Positions 10,806 to 18,554 are shown, counted from the first letter of the stretch. The stretch is 64,000 bases of DNA from Klebsiella michiganensis (GCA_000963575.1 CP011077.1:1-64000); one strand, 5' to 3'. A program made the numbers and translations. The notes: generated by a model from the letters alone, not told the origin.

Positions 10806-11441
10806 TTACTCTTCAGCTGCCTCTTCTTCCACCGCCGGAGGAAGATCGTTGTACCAGCTATCCAGTTTCAGACGCAATTTATCAACGCCGGTTTTCTTCA
10901 GGGAAGAGAACGCCTCAACCTCGATATTGCCGCCAAACGCCAGAACCGCTTCACGTACCATATTCAGCTGCGCCTTACGCGCACCCGATGCCAGCTTATC
11001 GGCTTTGGTCAGCAGCAGCATGACTTCGATATTGCTGGCTACGGCCCACTGAATCATCTGTTGGTCGAGATCTTTTAGCGGATGGCGGATATCCATCAGC
11101 ACGACCAGGCCTTTCAGGCTGTTACGCTTTTGCAGGTATTCACCCAGCGCGCGCTGCCACTTGTGTTTGACCTCTTCCGGGACTTCGGCGTAGCCGTAGC
11201 CCGGTAAGTCTACCAGGCGTTTGCCTTCGGCAACTTCAAACAGGTTGATAAGCTGAGTACGGCCAGGGGTTTTACTGGTACGCGCCAGGCTTTTCTGATT
11301 GGTCAGCGTGTTCAGTGAGCTGGATTTCCCCGCGTTAGAGCGGCCTGCGAAAGCAACCTCAATACCGGTATCAGAAGGCAGATGGCGAATGTCCGGTGCG
11401 CTGAGCACGAACTTAGTCAGTTGATAGTTCCAGTTTTTCAA
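10806..11441 (-). CDS. engB: EngB (YihA/YsxC), ribosome-biogenesis GTPase
   Basis: A 211-residue TRAFAC GTPase. The P-loop is G33-S40 (GRSNAGKS), the switch II motif is DLPGYGYAEV, and the guanine-specificity motif is TKADK. In E. coli it is essential or nearly so and is needed for late assembly of the 50S subunit and for normal division. The acidic C-terminal tail (PAVEEEAAEE) is typical of the enteric form. Convergent with spf. Upstream lies the csrC-like locus. Confidence 0.97.
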   Translation of the reverse strand: MKNWNYQLTKFVLSAPDIRHLPSDTGIEVAFAGRSNAGKSSSLNTLTNQKSLARTSKTPGRTQLINLFEVAEGKRLVDLPGYGYAEVPEEVKHKWQRALGEYLQKRNSLKGLVVLMDIRHPLKDLDQQMIQWAVASNIEVMLLLTKADKLASGARKAQLNMVREAVLAFGGNIEVEAFSSLKKTGVDKLRLKLDSWYNDLPPAVEEEAAEE

Positions 11442-11790
11442 AACGGTTGTCTCCGTCAGGTGAGCATTTGCCGGGGATTATACCTGAACGAGAAGAAAAC
11501 GCCGTGTTTCTCGCCAGAAGCAGAAGGCTTACAGTGGAGTGGATCGATTTTGTAAGCCATTTGCTATAGCAAATGGCAGATATCCCGGTGAGTCTGGAGA
11601 ATCATATGTAAAATAGTCGTTTATTTTCAAATGATTAATTTATTTGCCTATCGCGGGGGTTGTCGTGAGCTTGAGCGGCTACCTTGTTAATGACAAGCAT
11701 AGCGGTAAAGTGAGTGTGTCGGCGAAGGAAGGACAGGGTTGTCTCAAGCTAACATGGAATAAATTGCTCCTTTACGGGGGCCAGAATAAG
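11442..11790. other. engB-csrC intergenic region, no protein gene
   Basis: No credible coding frame is seen. The stretch contains the engB promoter side, a perfect 22-bp palindrome at 11556-11577, an AT-rich block at 11605-11650, and the diverged body of the csrC-like RNA. Confidence 0.6.
11556..11577. repeat. perfect 22-bp palindrome
   Basis: GCCATTTGCTA is followed immediately by its exact reverse complement TAGCAAATGGC. It has no T-run, so it is not a terminator. It could be a regulator-binding site or an RNA hairpin near the 5' end of the csrC-like transcript. I do not recognise the operator. Confidence 0.6.
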
Positions 11791-11826
11791 AAAAAGGCGA
11801 CAGGTTAACCTGTCGCCTTTTTTCTT
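11581..11826 (+). ncRNA. csrC: CsrC-like sRNA locus, strongly diverged body
   Basis: CsrC is a decoy RNA that sequesters CsrA through many GGA-containing hairpins. The evidence is positional (between engB and yihI) and the conserved intrinsic terminator GGCGACAG/CTGTCGCC plus TTTTTT and downstream ctttgcttgc, as in E. coli. The body does not resemble E. coli CsrC, and only about four GGA motifs are seen in the last 245 bases (near 11597, two at 11727-11733, 11756). The 5' end is a guess from the E. coli RNA length. It could be an eroded or rapidly evolving csrC. Confidence 0.5.
11791..11823 (+). terminator. intrinsic terminator of the csrC-like RNA
   Basis: A loopless perfect inverted repeat, AAAAAGGCGACAGGTT with its complement, followed by a T-run. 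The arms make it potentially bidirectional. Confidence 0.85.
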
Positions 11827-11891
11827 TGCTTGCTTTCTGCTAGATTCCGCCGCAATTCTATACTGAATAAAATGGCTTAAGACGACTTATC

Positions 11892-12407
11892 ATGAAGCAA
11901 CAAAACTCGGCACCACAAGGTAAAAAACCGGCAAAAGCACGCCGTAAATCGCGCGAAGAGATCGATCAGGAAGCGCGTGAGCGTAAGCGCCAGAAAAAAC
12001 ACCGTGGCCACGCAGCGGGCAGCCGCGCTAATGGCGAAAACCAGGCAAAAGGTGGTAAATCATCGGGTCAGGCAAAAGACCCTCGCATTGGCAGTAAAAA
12101 ACCCATTCAACTGGGCGTGACCGATGCAGCACCGGTCGCTAAACAGCACAAACCGAAGAGCGAGAAACCTATGCTAACACCGCAGGCTGAGCTGGATATG
12201 CTGGAAAACGATGAGCGCCTGGATGGGCTGCTGGAACGTCTGGAAGCGGGCGAAACTCTTAGCAAAGAAGAGCAGTCCTGGGTGGATGCGAAGCTCGATC
12301 GCATCGACGCGCTGATGGAACAACTCGGCATCGCCTGGGAAGACGATGAAGAGGAAGAAGAAGAAAAAGCGGATGATTTGATGCGTCTGTTGAAAGGCGG
12401 TAACTGA
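11892..12407 (+). CDS. yihI: YihI, Der GTPase-activating protein
   Basis: A 171-residue highly charged protein, close to E. coli YihI (169). The basic, disordered N-terminal half (about 1-75) carries KKPAKARRKSREE and GSRANG segments. The conserved C-terminal half contains AELDMLENDERLDGLLERLE and ends in an acidic run EDDEEEEEE. YihI stimulates GTP hydrolysis by Der (EngA), a 50S assembly GTPase, which gives a functional link with engB upstream. The stop codon is 11 bases before a small unnamed ORF. Confidence 0.95.
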   Translation: MKQQNSAPQGKKPAKARRKSREEIDQEARERKRQKKHRGHAAGSRANGENQAKGGKSSGQAKDPRIGSKKPIQLGVTDAAPVAKQHKPKSEKPMLTPQAELDMLENDERLDGLLERLEAGETLSKEEQSWVDAKLDRIDALMEQLGIAWEDDEEEEEEKADDLMRLLKGGN

Positions 12408-12418
12408 CGTTTACCTCT

Positions 12419-12595
12419 ATGGGATTACCTGTTCTTATTATGGTTATTCCGCTGGTGTGTTATCTGCTGTGGTTATTCGTTAAACTACGGCGGCTGTCGC
12501 GGCTGCAGAATTCGCTGCGGCGAAGGGTTATGGCTCGCGGAACGAGTGGGCCAGCTTCGCCCCGTCGGCGTCGGCGACAACACCGCAAGGAGTGA
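12419..12595 (+). CDS. unrecognised 58-residue single-pass membrane protein between yihI and hemN
   Basis: ATG at 12419 opens a 58-codon frame that fills the yihI-hemN gap. It starts 11 bases after the yihI stop and ends in TGA three bases before the hemN ATG, so the hemN ribosome site AAGGAG is its last codons. Residues about 3-22 are strongly hydrophobic (LPVLIMVIPLVCYLLWLFV). The rest is very basic (RRLSRLQ, RRRRRQHRK), which predicts an N-out/C-in membrane anchor with a cytoplasmic tail. I do not recognise it with certainty. It resembles the N-terminal membrane-plus-coil start of DUF2489 proteins found beside yihI-hemN in other gammaproteobacteria, perhaps shortened. The exact packing between genes is the main support. 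Confidence 0.5.
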   Translation: MGLPVLIMVIPLVCYLLWLFVKLRRLSRLQNSLRRRVMARGTSGPASPRRRRRQHRKE

Positions 12596-12597
12596 GT

Positions 12598-13971
12598 ATG
12601 TCTGAGCAGTTAATCGACTGGGATCTGGCTCTGATCCAGAAATATAATTATTCAGGGCCGCGTTACACCTCTTATCCAACCGCACTGGAATTTTCTGAAG
12701 CCTTTGGCGAGCCAACATTTTTACAGGCGGTAGCCCGTTACCCGGAGCGGCCGCTGTCGCTCTACGTGCATATCCCGTTCTGCCACAAACTTTGTTATTT
12801 CTGTGGCTGCAATAAAATTGTGACCCGCCAGCAGCACAAAGCCGATCAGTATCTCGATGCCCTTGAGCAGGAAATTATCCATCGGGCGCCGCTGTTTGCG
12901 GGCCGTCTGGTTAGCCAAATGCACTGGGGCGGCGGGACGCCAACTTACCTGAGCAAAGCTCAAATCAGCCGCCTGATGGCGCTGCTGCGCGGCAATTTCC
13001 ACTTTAATGATGATGCTGAACTGTCCATTGAAGTTGACCCGCGTGAAATCGAGCTGGATGTGCTCGACCATCTTCGGCAGGAAGGCTTTACCCGCCTTAG
13101 CATGGGGGTTCAGGACTTTAATAAAGAAGTACAGCGCCTCGTCAACCGCGAGCAGGACGAAGAGTTTATCTTCGCGCTGATCGAGCGTGCGCGTGCGCTG
13201 GGGTTTACTTCCACAAACATTGACCTGATTTACGGCCTGCCAAAACAAACGCCGGAAAGCTTTGCCTTCACGCTCAAGCGCGTGGCCGAGCTAAGCCCAC
13301 ATCGCCTCAGCGTTTTCAATTACGCACACCTGCCGACGCTATTTGCCGCCCAGCGCAAGATTAAAGACGCTGACTTACCGAGCGCGCAGCAGAAGCTGGA
13401 TATTCTGCAGGAAACCATCGCCTCGCTGACGGGTTCTGGCTATCAGTTTATCGGTATGGATCACTTTGCCCGCCCCGACGACGAACTGGCGATTGCCCAG
13501 CGCGAAGGCAAACTACACCGTAATTTCCAGGGATATACCACCCAGGGAGATACCGATCTGCTGGGGCTTGGCGTTTCGGCTATTAGCATGATTGGCGACT
13601 GTTATGCGCAGAACCAGAAAGAGCCGAAGCGCTATTATCAGCAGGTGGATGAGCAGGGCAATGCGCTGTGGCGCGGGCTGGCGCTCACGCGGGATGACTG
13701 CATTCGTCGCGATGTCATCAAGGCGCTAATCTGCAACTTCCAGCTTAATTTTGCCGACATTGAACAAGCATGGTCGCTGACCTTTGCGGATTACTTTGCC
13801 GAAGACATGGGTTTGCTGGCGCCGCTGGCAAAAGATGGGCTGGTGGAGATAAGTGGGCAGGGGATCCAGGTGACCGGCAAAGGGCGTCTGCTTATTCGCA
13901 ACATTTGTATGTGCTTTGATGCCTACCTGAGGCAAAAGGCGCGCCTGCAGCAGTTTTCCAGAGTGATATAA
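12598..13971 (+). CDS. hemN: HemN, oxygen-independent coproporphyrinogen III dehydrogenase
   Basis: A 457-residue radical SAM enzyme, the E. coli length. It oxidatively decarboxylates coproporphyrinogen III to protoporphyrinogen IX under anaerobic conditions. The 4Fe-4S/SAM motif CHKLCYFCGC is near residues 62-71 and the SAM-binding GGGTPT near 112-117. The C-terminal HemN domain (ISGQGIQVTGKGRLLIRN) is complete. ATG at 12598 has AAGGAG about 7 bases upstream; a GTG two codons earlier is less well placed. Followed by a terminator hairpin and the convergent yshB. Confidence 0.97.
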   Translation: MSEQLIDWDLALIQKYNYSGPRYTSYPTALEFSEAFGEPTFLQAVARYPERPLSLYVHIPFCHKLCYFCGCNKIVTRQQHKADQYLDALEQEIIHRAPLFAGRLVSQMHWGGGTPTYLSKAQISRLMALLRGNFHFNDDAELSIEVDPREIELDVLDHLRQEGFTRLSMGVQDFNKEVQRLVNREQDEEFIFALIERARALGFTSTNIDLIYGLPKQTPESFAFTLKRVAELSPHRLSVFNYAHLPTLFAAQRKIKDADLPSAQQKLDILQETIASLTGSGYQFIGMDHFARPDDELAIAQREGKLHRNFQGYTTQGDTDLLGLGVSAISMIGDCYAQNQKEPKRYYQQVDEQGNALWRGLALTRDDCIRRDVIKALICNFQLNFADIEQAWSLTFADYFAEDMGLLAPLAKDGLVEISGQGIQVTGKGRLLIRNICMCFDAYLRQKARLQQFSRVI

Positions 13972-13995
13972 AAAAGGCGGGGTTTCCCCCGCCTT
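13971..13995. terminator. terminator between hemN and yshB
   Basis: AAGGCGGGG, a short loop, then CCCCGCCTT. On the minus strand the stem is followed by TTTTTT, so it fits termination of the yshB or glnALG-side transcripts. On the plus strand it is followed by TTCTCTTT. Confidence 0.75.
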
Positions 13996-13999
13996 CTCT

Positions 14000-14122
14000 T
14001 TAGCTAAAGAAGCTAACCAGTAACGCGCACATCACCGCGGCTACTGCCGTTTGCGGCGAATGCCCCGCGGCTGCACCAGTCTCAGCCCCACGCGTTACCA
14101 TATGAATGATGGATTCCAACAT
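14000..14122 (-). CDS. yshB: YshB, 40-residue small membrane protein
   Basis: A 40-codon frame starting MLESIIHMV and ending in HSPQTAVAAVMCALLVSFFS. It matches E. coli YshB (36 residues, C-terminal HTPQTAVAAV motif), which is annotated in the same hemN-glnG gap. The ribosome site AGGAGAG lies 7-8 bases before the ATG. The C-terminal 17 residues form a single hydrophobic segment, so it is probably an inner-membrane peptide. It lies 112 bases beyond glnG on the same strand. In Salmonella yshB has been linked to growth inside host cells. The middle (TRGAETGAAAG) is longer than in E. coli. Confidence 0.85.
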   Translation of the reverse strand: MLESIIHMVTRGAETGAAAGHSPQTAVAAVMCALLVSFFS

Positions 14123-14234
14123 AACTGACTCTCCTGCCTGAACGCGCCCGATCATACTTAACCCGGCGCGACAGTAAAGTACAAAATAGCAGCAATTTGC
14201 GGGCTAATTTGCTTCTTTACAAAATGGCCGGACG

Positions 14235-15650
14235 TTACTCCATACCCAGCTCTTTTAGCTTACGAGTCAGCGTGTTCCGCCCCCATCCCAGCAGACGAGC
14301 CGCTTCCTGTTTATGTCCCTGAGTGTGTCTCAGCGCGGTGGTCAGCAGCGTGCGCTCCATTTCCGGCTGAGCCTCAGAAAGCAGATCCTGATGACCCGAG
14401 CGTAACGCTCGTTCTGCCCACTGCGCCAGCAGCATGGCCCAGCTGTCGGGGTTGGTTTGCGTGATCCCCCCGCTCTCGGCCACCGTCGTTTCAAACAATT
14501 CGCTGGGAAGATCCTGAATCAGGACTTCCTGACCTGCCGCCATGACCGTCAGCCAGCGACAGGTGTTTTCCAGCTGGCGCACGTTGCCGGGCCAGGCGAG
14601 GCGGGTTAAGGCATTTTCCGTTTCCGGATGCAGCAGTTTTGCTTCCACACCCAGTTCGCGGGCGGCCACTTGCAGGAAATGGCGTGCCAGACGCGGAATA
14701 TCTTCCCGGCGCTCGCGAAGCGGAGGCAGGTGGACGCGAATCACGTTCAGGCGGTGGAACAAGTCCTCTCGAAACTTACCTTCCTGCACCCGCTGCTCAA
14801 GGTTTTGGTGGGTTGCCGCTATGATGCGAACATCCACTTTTACCGCCGCGTAACCGCCCACGCGGTAAAACTGGCCGTCAGCCAGCACGCGCAGCAGACG
14901 CGTCTGAACGTCCAGCGGCATATCACCTATTTCATCGAGAAACAGCGTGCCGCCGTCGGCCTGCTCAAAGCGCCCCTGTCGGATCTGGTTGGCGCCGGTA
15001 AAAGCCCCTTTTTCGTGCCCGAACAGCTCTGACTCAATTAAATCTTTCGGAATTGCCGCCATGTTGAGCGCGATAAACGGCGATTTAACCCGCGGGCTGT
15101 GGCGATGCAGCGCGTGCGCCACAAGCTCTTTGCCGGTGCCCGACTCGCCGTTAATCAGTACGCTGATGGAGGAGCGCGACAGGCGGCCAATAATACGAAA
15201 TACGTCCTGCATCGCCGGGGCTTCCCCGATAATGTCGGTCGTTGGCCCGTTATCCGGCGCATTTCTCGGCTGCTGCTGTTCCTGATAGTGGCTGATAGCG
15301 CGCTCAACCAGCGCTACCGCCTCATCAATATCAAACGGTTTTGGCAGATAATCGAAAGCCCCCTGCTGATAGGCGCTGACGGCCGCGTCTAAATCCGAAT
15401 GCGCGGTCATTATGATGACCGGCAGCATCGGGTGGCGCTGCTTGATCTGCTTTAACAGGGCAAGACCATCCATGCCGGGCATACGAATATCCGACAGCAG
15501 CACGTCCGGGGTTTTGGTCGCCAGCGCGTCCAGTACCTCATTGCCATTTTCAAAGGTGGTGCAGCTTAACCCGGCCCCGGTTAACGCGCGCTCAAGGACC
15601 CAGCGGATGGAGCTATCGTCGTCAACGACCCAAACTATCCCTCGTTGCAT
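14235..15650 (-). CDS. glnG: NtrC (NRI), nitrogen response regulator
   Basis: A 471-residue sigma-54 activator. It has a receiver domain (1-120, phosphoacceptor D54 in LLSDIRMPG), an AAA+ domain with Walker A GESGTGKE near residue 168 and the sigma-54 contact motif GAFTGA, and a C-terminal Fis-type helix-turn-helix (QEAARLLGWGRNTLTRKLKEL). When phosphorylated by NtrB it activates glnA and other nitrogen genes. The ATG at 15650 gives the family start MQRGIVWVVDDD; the frame extends 19 codons upstream over the glnL end without family support. It starts 8 bases after the glnL stop. Confidence 0.98.
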   Translation of the reverse strand: MQRGIVWVVDDDSSIRWVLERALTGAGLSCTTFENGNEVLDALATKTPDVLLSDIRMPGMDGLALLKQIKQRHPMLPVIIMTAHSDLDAAVSAYQQGAFDYLPKPFDIDEAVALVERAISHYQEQQQPRNAPDNGPTTDIIGEAPAMQDVFRIIGRLSRSSISVLINGESGTGKELVAHALHRHSPRVKSPFIALNMAAIPKDLIESELFGHEKGAFTGANQIRQGRFEQADGGTLFLDEIGDMPLDVQTRLLRVLADGQFYRVGGYAAVKVDVRIIAATHQNLEQRVQEGKFREDLFHRLNVIRVHLPPLRERREDIPRLARHFLQVAARELGVEAKLLHPETENALTRLAWPGNVRQLENTCRWLTVMAAGQEVLIQDLPSELFETTVAESGGITQTNPDSWAMLLAQWAERALRSGHQDLLSEAQPEMERTLLTTALRHTQGHKQEAARLLGWGRNTLTRKLKELGME

Positions 15651-15658
15651 AAAGACCT

Positions 15659-16708
15659 CTACTTCCGAATAGGCAGGTAAACCGAAAATTCGGTATGACC
15701 AGGCCAACTGTTGAATTCGATTTTCCCCGAATGCTGGTCGATAAGGCTACGCGCTATGGAAAGACCCAGCCCGGTGCCGCCTTCTCGCCCACTGACCATC
15801 GGGTAGAACAACGTGTCCTGCAAATGTGCCGGGATACCCGGGCCGTTATCTTCAACATCTATGCGTGCCGCAAGACGATAGCGAGAACCGTGCAGCGTCA
15901 GCTGGAAAGCGGTACGGGTGCGTAAGATAATTTCGCCCCCTTCACTACCCAGTGCCTGCAGCGCATTACGAACGATATTCAGTAAAACTTGCTCGATTTG
16001 ATCAGGATCGTGCGCAAACTCAGGCAAACTTGGATCGTAATCCCGTACAAGGGTGACGTTATCCGGCAGCTCCATCGACACGAGCTTCACCACGCGCTCG
16101 GCAACCTTGTGAATACTTTCGGTGACGTGCATTCCCGGCTGCTGAGGCCCTAACAGGCGATCGACCAGATTACGTAAGCGGTCTGCCTGTTCAATAATGA
16201 CTTTGGTGTACTCCGTCAGCGACGGGTCGGGGAGCGCTTTACTCAACAATTGCGCCGCGCCGCGCAAGCCGCCTAACGGGTTTTTAATCTCATGCGCAAG
16301 GCCGCGAACTAAATCTCGCGCGGCAATCTGCTGCGCATGTTGCAGCTGTTCCTGACTCAATCGACGCTGATTATCCATCGGCGCCATCTCCATCAGGATG
16401 TACCCTTCCGGCAGCTTTTGCGCCGTCAGGGAAAGAATGTGCGATCGGCCATCAATGACCAGCGTCACTTCGTTGTCGGTAAACCCCTGGCCTGCCATCA
16501 GGCTTTCCTGCATGACGCCAATATTCAACGAGAAATAACTCAACAGGTCCGGCAACGGTGTGCCGTATAGCTTGCGTGAACTCTGCGCCAGCAGCTGCTG
16601 TGCCGCAGGGTTGGCGTAATGAACCGCCAGCTCGTCATCCACGAGCAGGATGCTGTTGATGAGAGAATTCAGAATCTGCCCAGCATCGGGCAGCGCGCCA
16701 GTTGCCAT
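15659..16708 (-). CDS. glnL: NtrB (NRII), nitrogen sensor histidine kinase/phosphatase
   Basis: A 349-residue cytoplasmic sensor kinase, the E. coli length. It has an N-terminal PAS domain (about 10-110), a dimerisation and phosphoacceptor helix with H139 in AHEIKNPLGG, and a C-terminal HATPase domain (NIVRNALQAL, DNGPGI, GGTGLGLSI). It phosphorylates or dephosphorylates NtrC according to PII (GlnB) and glutamine status. ATG at 16708 gives MATGALPDAG as in the family; the six codons upstream are rejected. Middle gene of glnA-glnL-glnG. Confidence 0.98.
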   Translation of the reverse strand: MATGALPDAGQILNSLINSILLVDDELAVHYANPAAQQLLAQSSRKLYGTPLPDLLSYFSLNIGVMQESLMAGQGFTDNEVTLVIDGRSHILSLTAQKLPEGYILMEMAPMDNQRRLSQEQLQHAQQIAARDLVRGLAHEIKNPLGGLRGAAQLLSKALPDPSLTEYTKVIIEQADRLRNLVDRLLGPQQPGMHVTESIHKVAERVVKLVSMELPDNVTLVRDYDPSLPEFAHDPDQIEQVLLNIVRNALQALGSEGGEIILRTRTAFQLTLHGSRYRLAARIDVEDNGPGIPAHLQDTLFYPMVSGREGGTGLGLSIARSLIDQHSGKIEFNSWPGHTEFSVYLPIRK

Positions 16709-16721
16709 ACAGCAGTCTCCG

Positions 16722-16738
16722 TGCACCGTTTTAGTGCA
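16722..16738 (-). promoter_or_regulatory. NtrC-binding site at the glnL promoter
   Basis: TGCACCGTTTTAGTGCA closely fits the 17-bp NtrC dyad TGCACCA-N3-TGGTGCA. It lies 14 bases upstream of the glnL ATG, where NtrC represses glnLp in E. coli. Confidence 0.75.
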
Positions 16739-16786
16739 TTATAGTCTTTGAGTGACAAAAAACAGCGTCACAGGGGGATCCGATGG

Positions 16787-16813
16787 AGAAAAAAGCCCAT
16801 CCGAAGATGGGCT
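16787..16813 (-). terminator. glnA 3' terminator/attenuator
   Basis: On the minus strand AGCCCATC-TTCG-GATGGGCT is followed by TTTTTTCTC. It ends most glnA transcripts before glnL and would form the 3' end of a GlnZ-type RNA. Confidence 0.88.
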
Positions 16814-16840
16814 AAAGTTTCCACGGCAACAAAAACTCCT

Positions 16841-16955
16841 AACGCCCTTCACGCCACCGCTACGTTGGCTGCCCTCATTCACCCTGGTCACATAGTTCTC
16901 TATGCTCCCAGGGATTCACTCAGTTGCCGTCTTGCTGCAACGCGAAATTCGTTGG
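16841..16955. repeat. ERIC (IRU) element in the glnA-glnL spacer
   Basis: The core at about 16862-16945 reads as a variant of the enterobacterial repetitive intergenic consensus: gttggctg, ctcattcaccctggtcac, tatgctcccagggattcac, then ttgccgtcttgctgcaac. The centre is the diagnostic imperfect palindrome in which CCCTGG/CCAGGG and CATAG/CTATG arms pair. It starts almost at the glnA stop codon. The outer ends are approximate. Confidence 0.85.
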
Positions 16956-16967
16956 ATTTCTAAATTA

Positions 16968-18377
16968 TTAGACGCTGTAGTACAGCTCGAACTCTACCGG
17001 ATGCGGAGTCATGCGCACGCGGTCGTTTTCTTCAGTGCGCAGTGCGATGTAAGCATCGATAGCGTCGTCGGTGAATACGCCACCGGCAGTCAGGAACTCA
17101 CGGTCTTCGCTCAGTGCATTCAGTGCTTCTTCCAGAGAGCCAGCAACCTGTGGGATCTCTTTCGCTTCTTCTGGCGGCAGGTCATACAGGTTTTTGTCCA
17201 TGGCTTCGCCTGGGTGGATCTTGTTCTTAATACCGTCCAGACCGGCCATCAGCAGCGCTGCGAAGCACAGGTATGGGTTAGCCGCTGGATCCGGGAAGCG
17301 CACTTCGATACGACGTGCTTTCGGAGACGCAACAACCGGGATACGGATAGAAGCAGAACGGTTACGGGCAGAGTAAGCCAGCATAACTGGTGCTTCGTAG
17401 CCTGGGACCAGACGTTTGTAGGAGTTGGTGGTTGGGTTCGCCAGGGCGTTGATCGCTTTAGCGTGTTTGATAACACCACCGATGTAGTACAGCGCTTGCT
17501 CAGACAGGCCAGCATATTTGTCACCGGAGAACAGGTTTACGCCGTTCTTGGACAGGGACATGTGGCAGTGCATGCCGGAACCGTTATCGCCAAACATTGG
17601 TTTTGGCATAAAGGTCGCGGTTTTGCCGTAGGCGTGAGCAACGTTGTGCACAACGTATTTGTAGATCTGAATTTCGTCAGCTTTTTTGGTCATGGTGTTG
17701 AAGCGGGTAGCCACTTCGTTCTGACCAGCGGTAGCCACTTCGTGGTGGTGAGCTTCAACAACCAGGCCCATCTGCTCCATGGTCAGACACATAGCAGAAC
17801 GCAGGTCCTGAGAAGAGTCGACCGGTGGCACCGGGAAGTAACCGCCTTTAACGGCTGGACGGTGACCTTTGTTACCGCCTTCGTATTTGGTGCCGGTGTT
17901 CCATGCGCCTTCGATATCATCGATAGCAACGTGGGAGCCGGAGATAGAGCTGCCGAAGCGAATGTCGTCGAACAGGAAGAATTCTGGCTCTGGCCCGAAC
18001 AGAACGGTGTCCGCGATGCCGGTAGAACGCAGGTAGTCTTCAGCGCGTTTTGCAATAGAGCGCGGGTCACGATCGTAGCCCTGCATGGTGCCTGGCTCGA
18101 GAATGTCACAGCGGATAATCAGGGTAGAGTCCGCGAAGAACGGGTCAATAACCGCGGTCGTTGGGTCTGGCATCAGAACCATGTCGGATTCGTTGATACC
18201 TTTCCAGCCACCAATCGAGGAGCCGTCAAACATTTTGCCTTCTTCGAAGAAGTCAGCATTTACCTGATGAGCAGGGATAGTGACGTGCTGTTCTTTACCT
18301 TTAGTGTCGGTAAAGCGCAGATCAACAAACTTCACTTCATGCTCATTCAGCATCGTCAAAACGTGTTCAGCGGACAT
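16968..18377 (-). CDS. glnA: glutamine synthetase, type I
   Basis: A 469-residue GSI-beta enzyme making glutamine from glutamate, ammonia and ATP as a dodecamer. Visible are the Asp/Glu metal ligands in PEPEFFLFDD and the NGSGMHCHMS signature near residues 264-273. The adenylylation tyrosine lies in NLYDLPPEE near residue 398, so GlnE control is expected. ATG at 18377 gives the mature family start MSAEHVL; an 18-codon upstream extension is rejected. First gene of the glnALG operon, with sigma-54/NtrC control upstream and a terminator downstream. Confidence 0.98.
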   Translation of the reverse strand: MSAEHVLTMLNEHEVKFVDLRFTDTKGKEQHVTIPAHQVNADFFEEGKMFDGSSIGGWKGINESDMVLMPDPTTAVIDPFFADSTLIIRCDILEPGTMQGYDRDPRSIAKRAEDYLRSTGIADTVLFGPEPEFFLFDDIRFGSSISGSHVAIDDIEGAWNTGTKYEGGNKGHRPAVKGGYFPVPPVDSSQDLRSAMCLTMEQMGLVVEAHHHEVATAGQNEVATRFNTMTKKADEIQIYKYVVHNVAHAYGKTATFMPKPMFGDNGSGMHCHMSLSKNGVNLFSGDKYAGLSEQALYYIGGVIKHAKAINALANPTTNSYKRLVPGYEAPVMLAYSARNRSASIRIPVVASPKARRIEVRFPDPAANPYLCFAALLMAGLDGIKNKIHPGEAMDKNLYDLPPEEAKEIPQVAGSLEEALNALSEDREFLTAGGVFTDDAIDAYIALRTEENDRVRMTPHPVEFELYYSV

Positions 18378-18466
18378 ACTTAAACTCTCCCGGATTGGTG
18401 TAGTCGTCGTGGTAACGAGGTAATCAAACACTTCTTAATGTGGCTTTTCGCCATAAAATGTTTAAA

Positions 18467-18482
18467 GCGAAATCTGTGCCAA
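18467..18482 (-). promoter_or_regulatory. sigma-54 promoter glnAp2
   Basis: On the minus strand TTGGCACAGATTTCGC has the -24 GG and -12 GC elements (TGGCAC-N5-TTGC type) and matches E. coli glnAp2 base for base over this stretch. It lies about 90 bases upstream of the glnA ATG. Confidence 0.92.
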
Positions 18483-18554
18483 CTTTTAAATCACCCTAAA
18501 AAGGCGCTATCATGCGCACCATAGTGCAAAAGGGCTGCACCAGGATGAATAATT

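Larger units (their letters stand above)
16787..16967 (-). ncRNA. glnZ: probable GlnZ sRNA (glnA 3' UTR)
   Basis: In Enterobacteriaceae the glnA 3' UTR is cut by RNase E to release the Hfq-binding sRNA GlnZ, which adjusts carbon/nitrogen balance (sucA is a reported target). Here the 180-base glnA 3' UTR ends in a clean intrinsic terminator suitable for an Hfq sRNA. Most of the region between the glnA stop and the terminator is an ERIC-like element, so the pairing region cannot be identified by eye. The call rests on position and terminator. Confidence 0.5.

Noticed and set aside
16902..18383. A 493-codon plus-strand open frame opposite glnA
   Set aside because: It is an antisense shadow of the highly codon-biased glnA gene. 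The translated product is unlike any protein I know, and glnA itself is certain.
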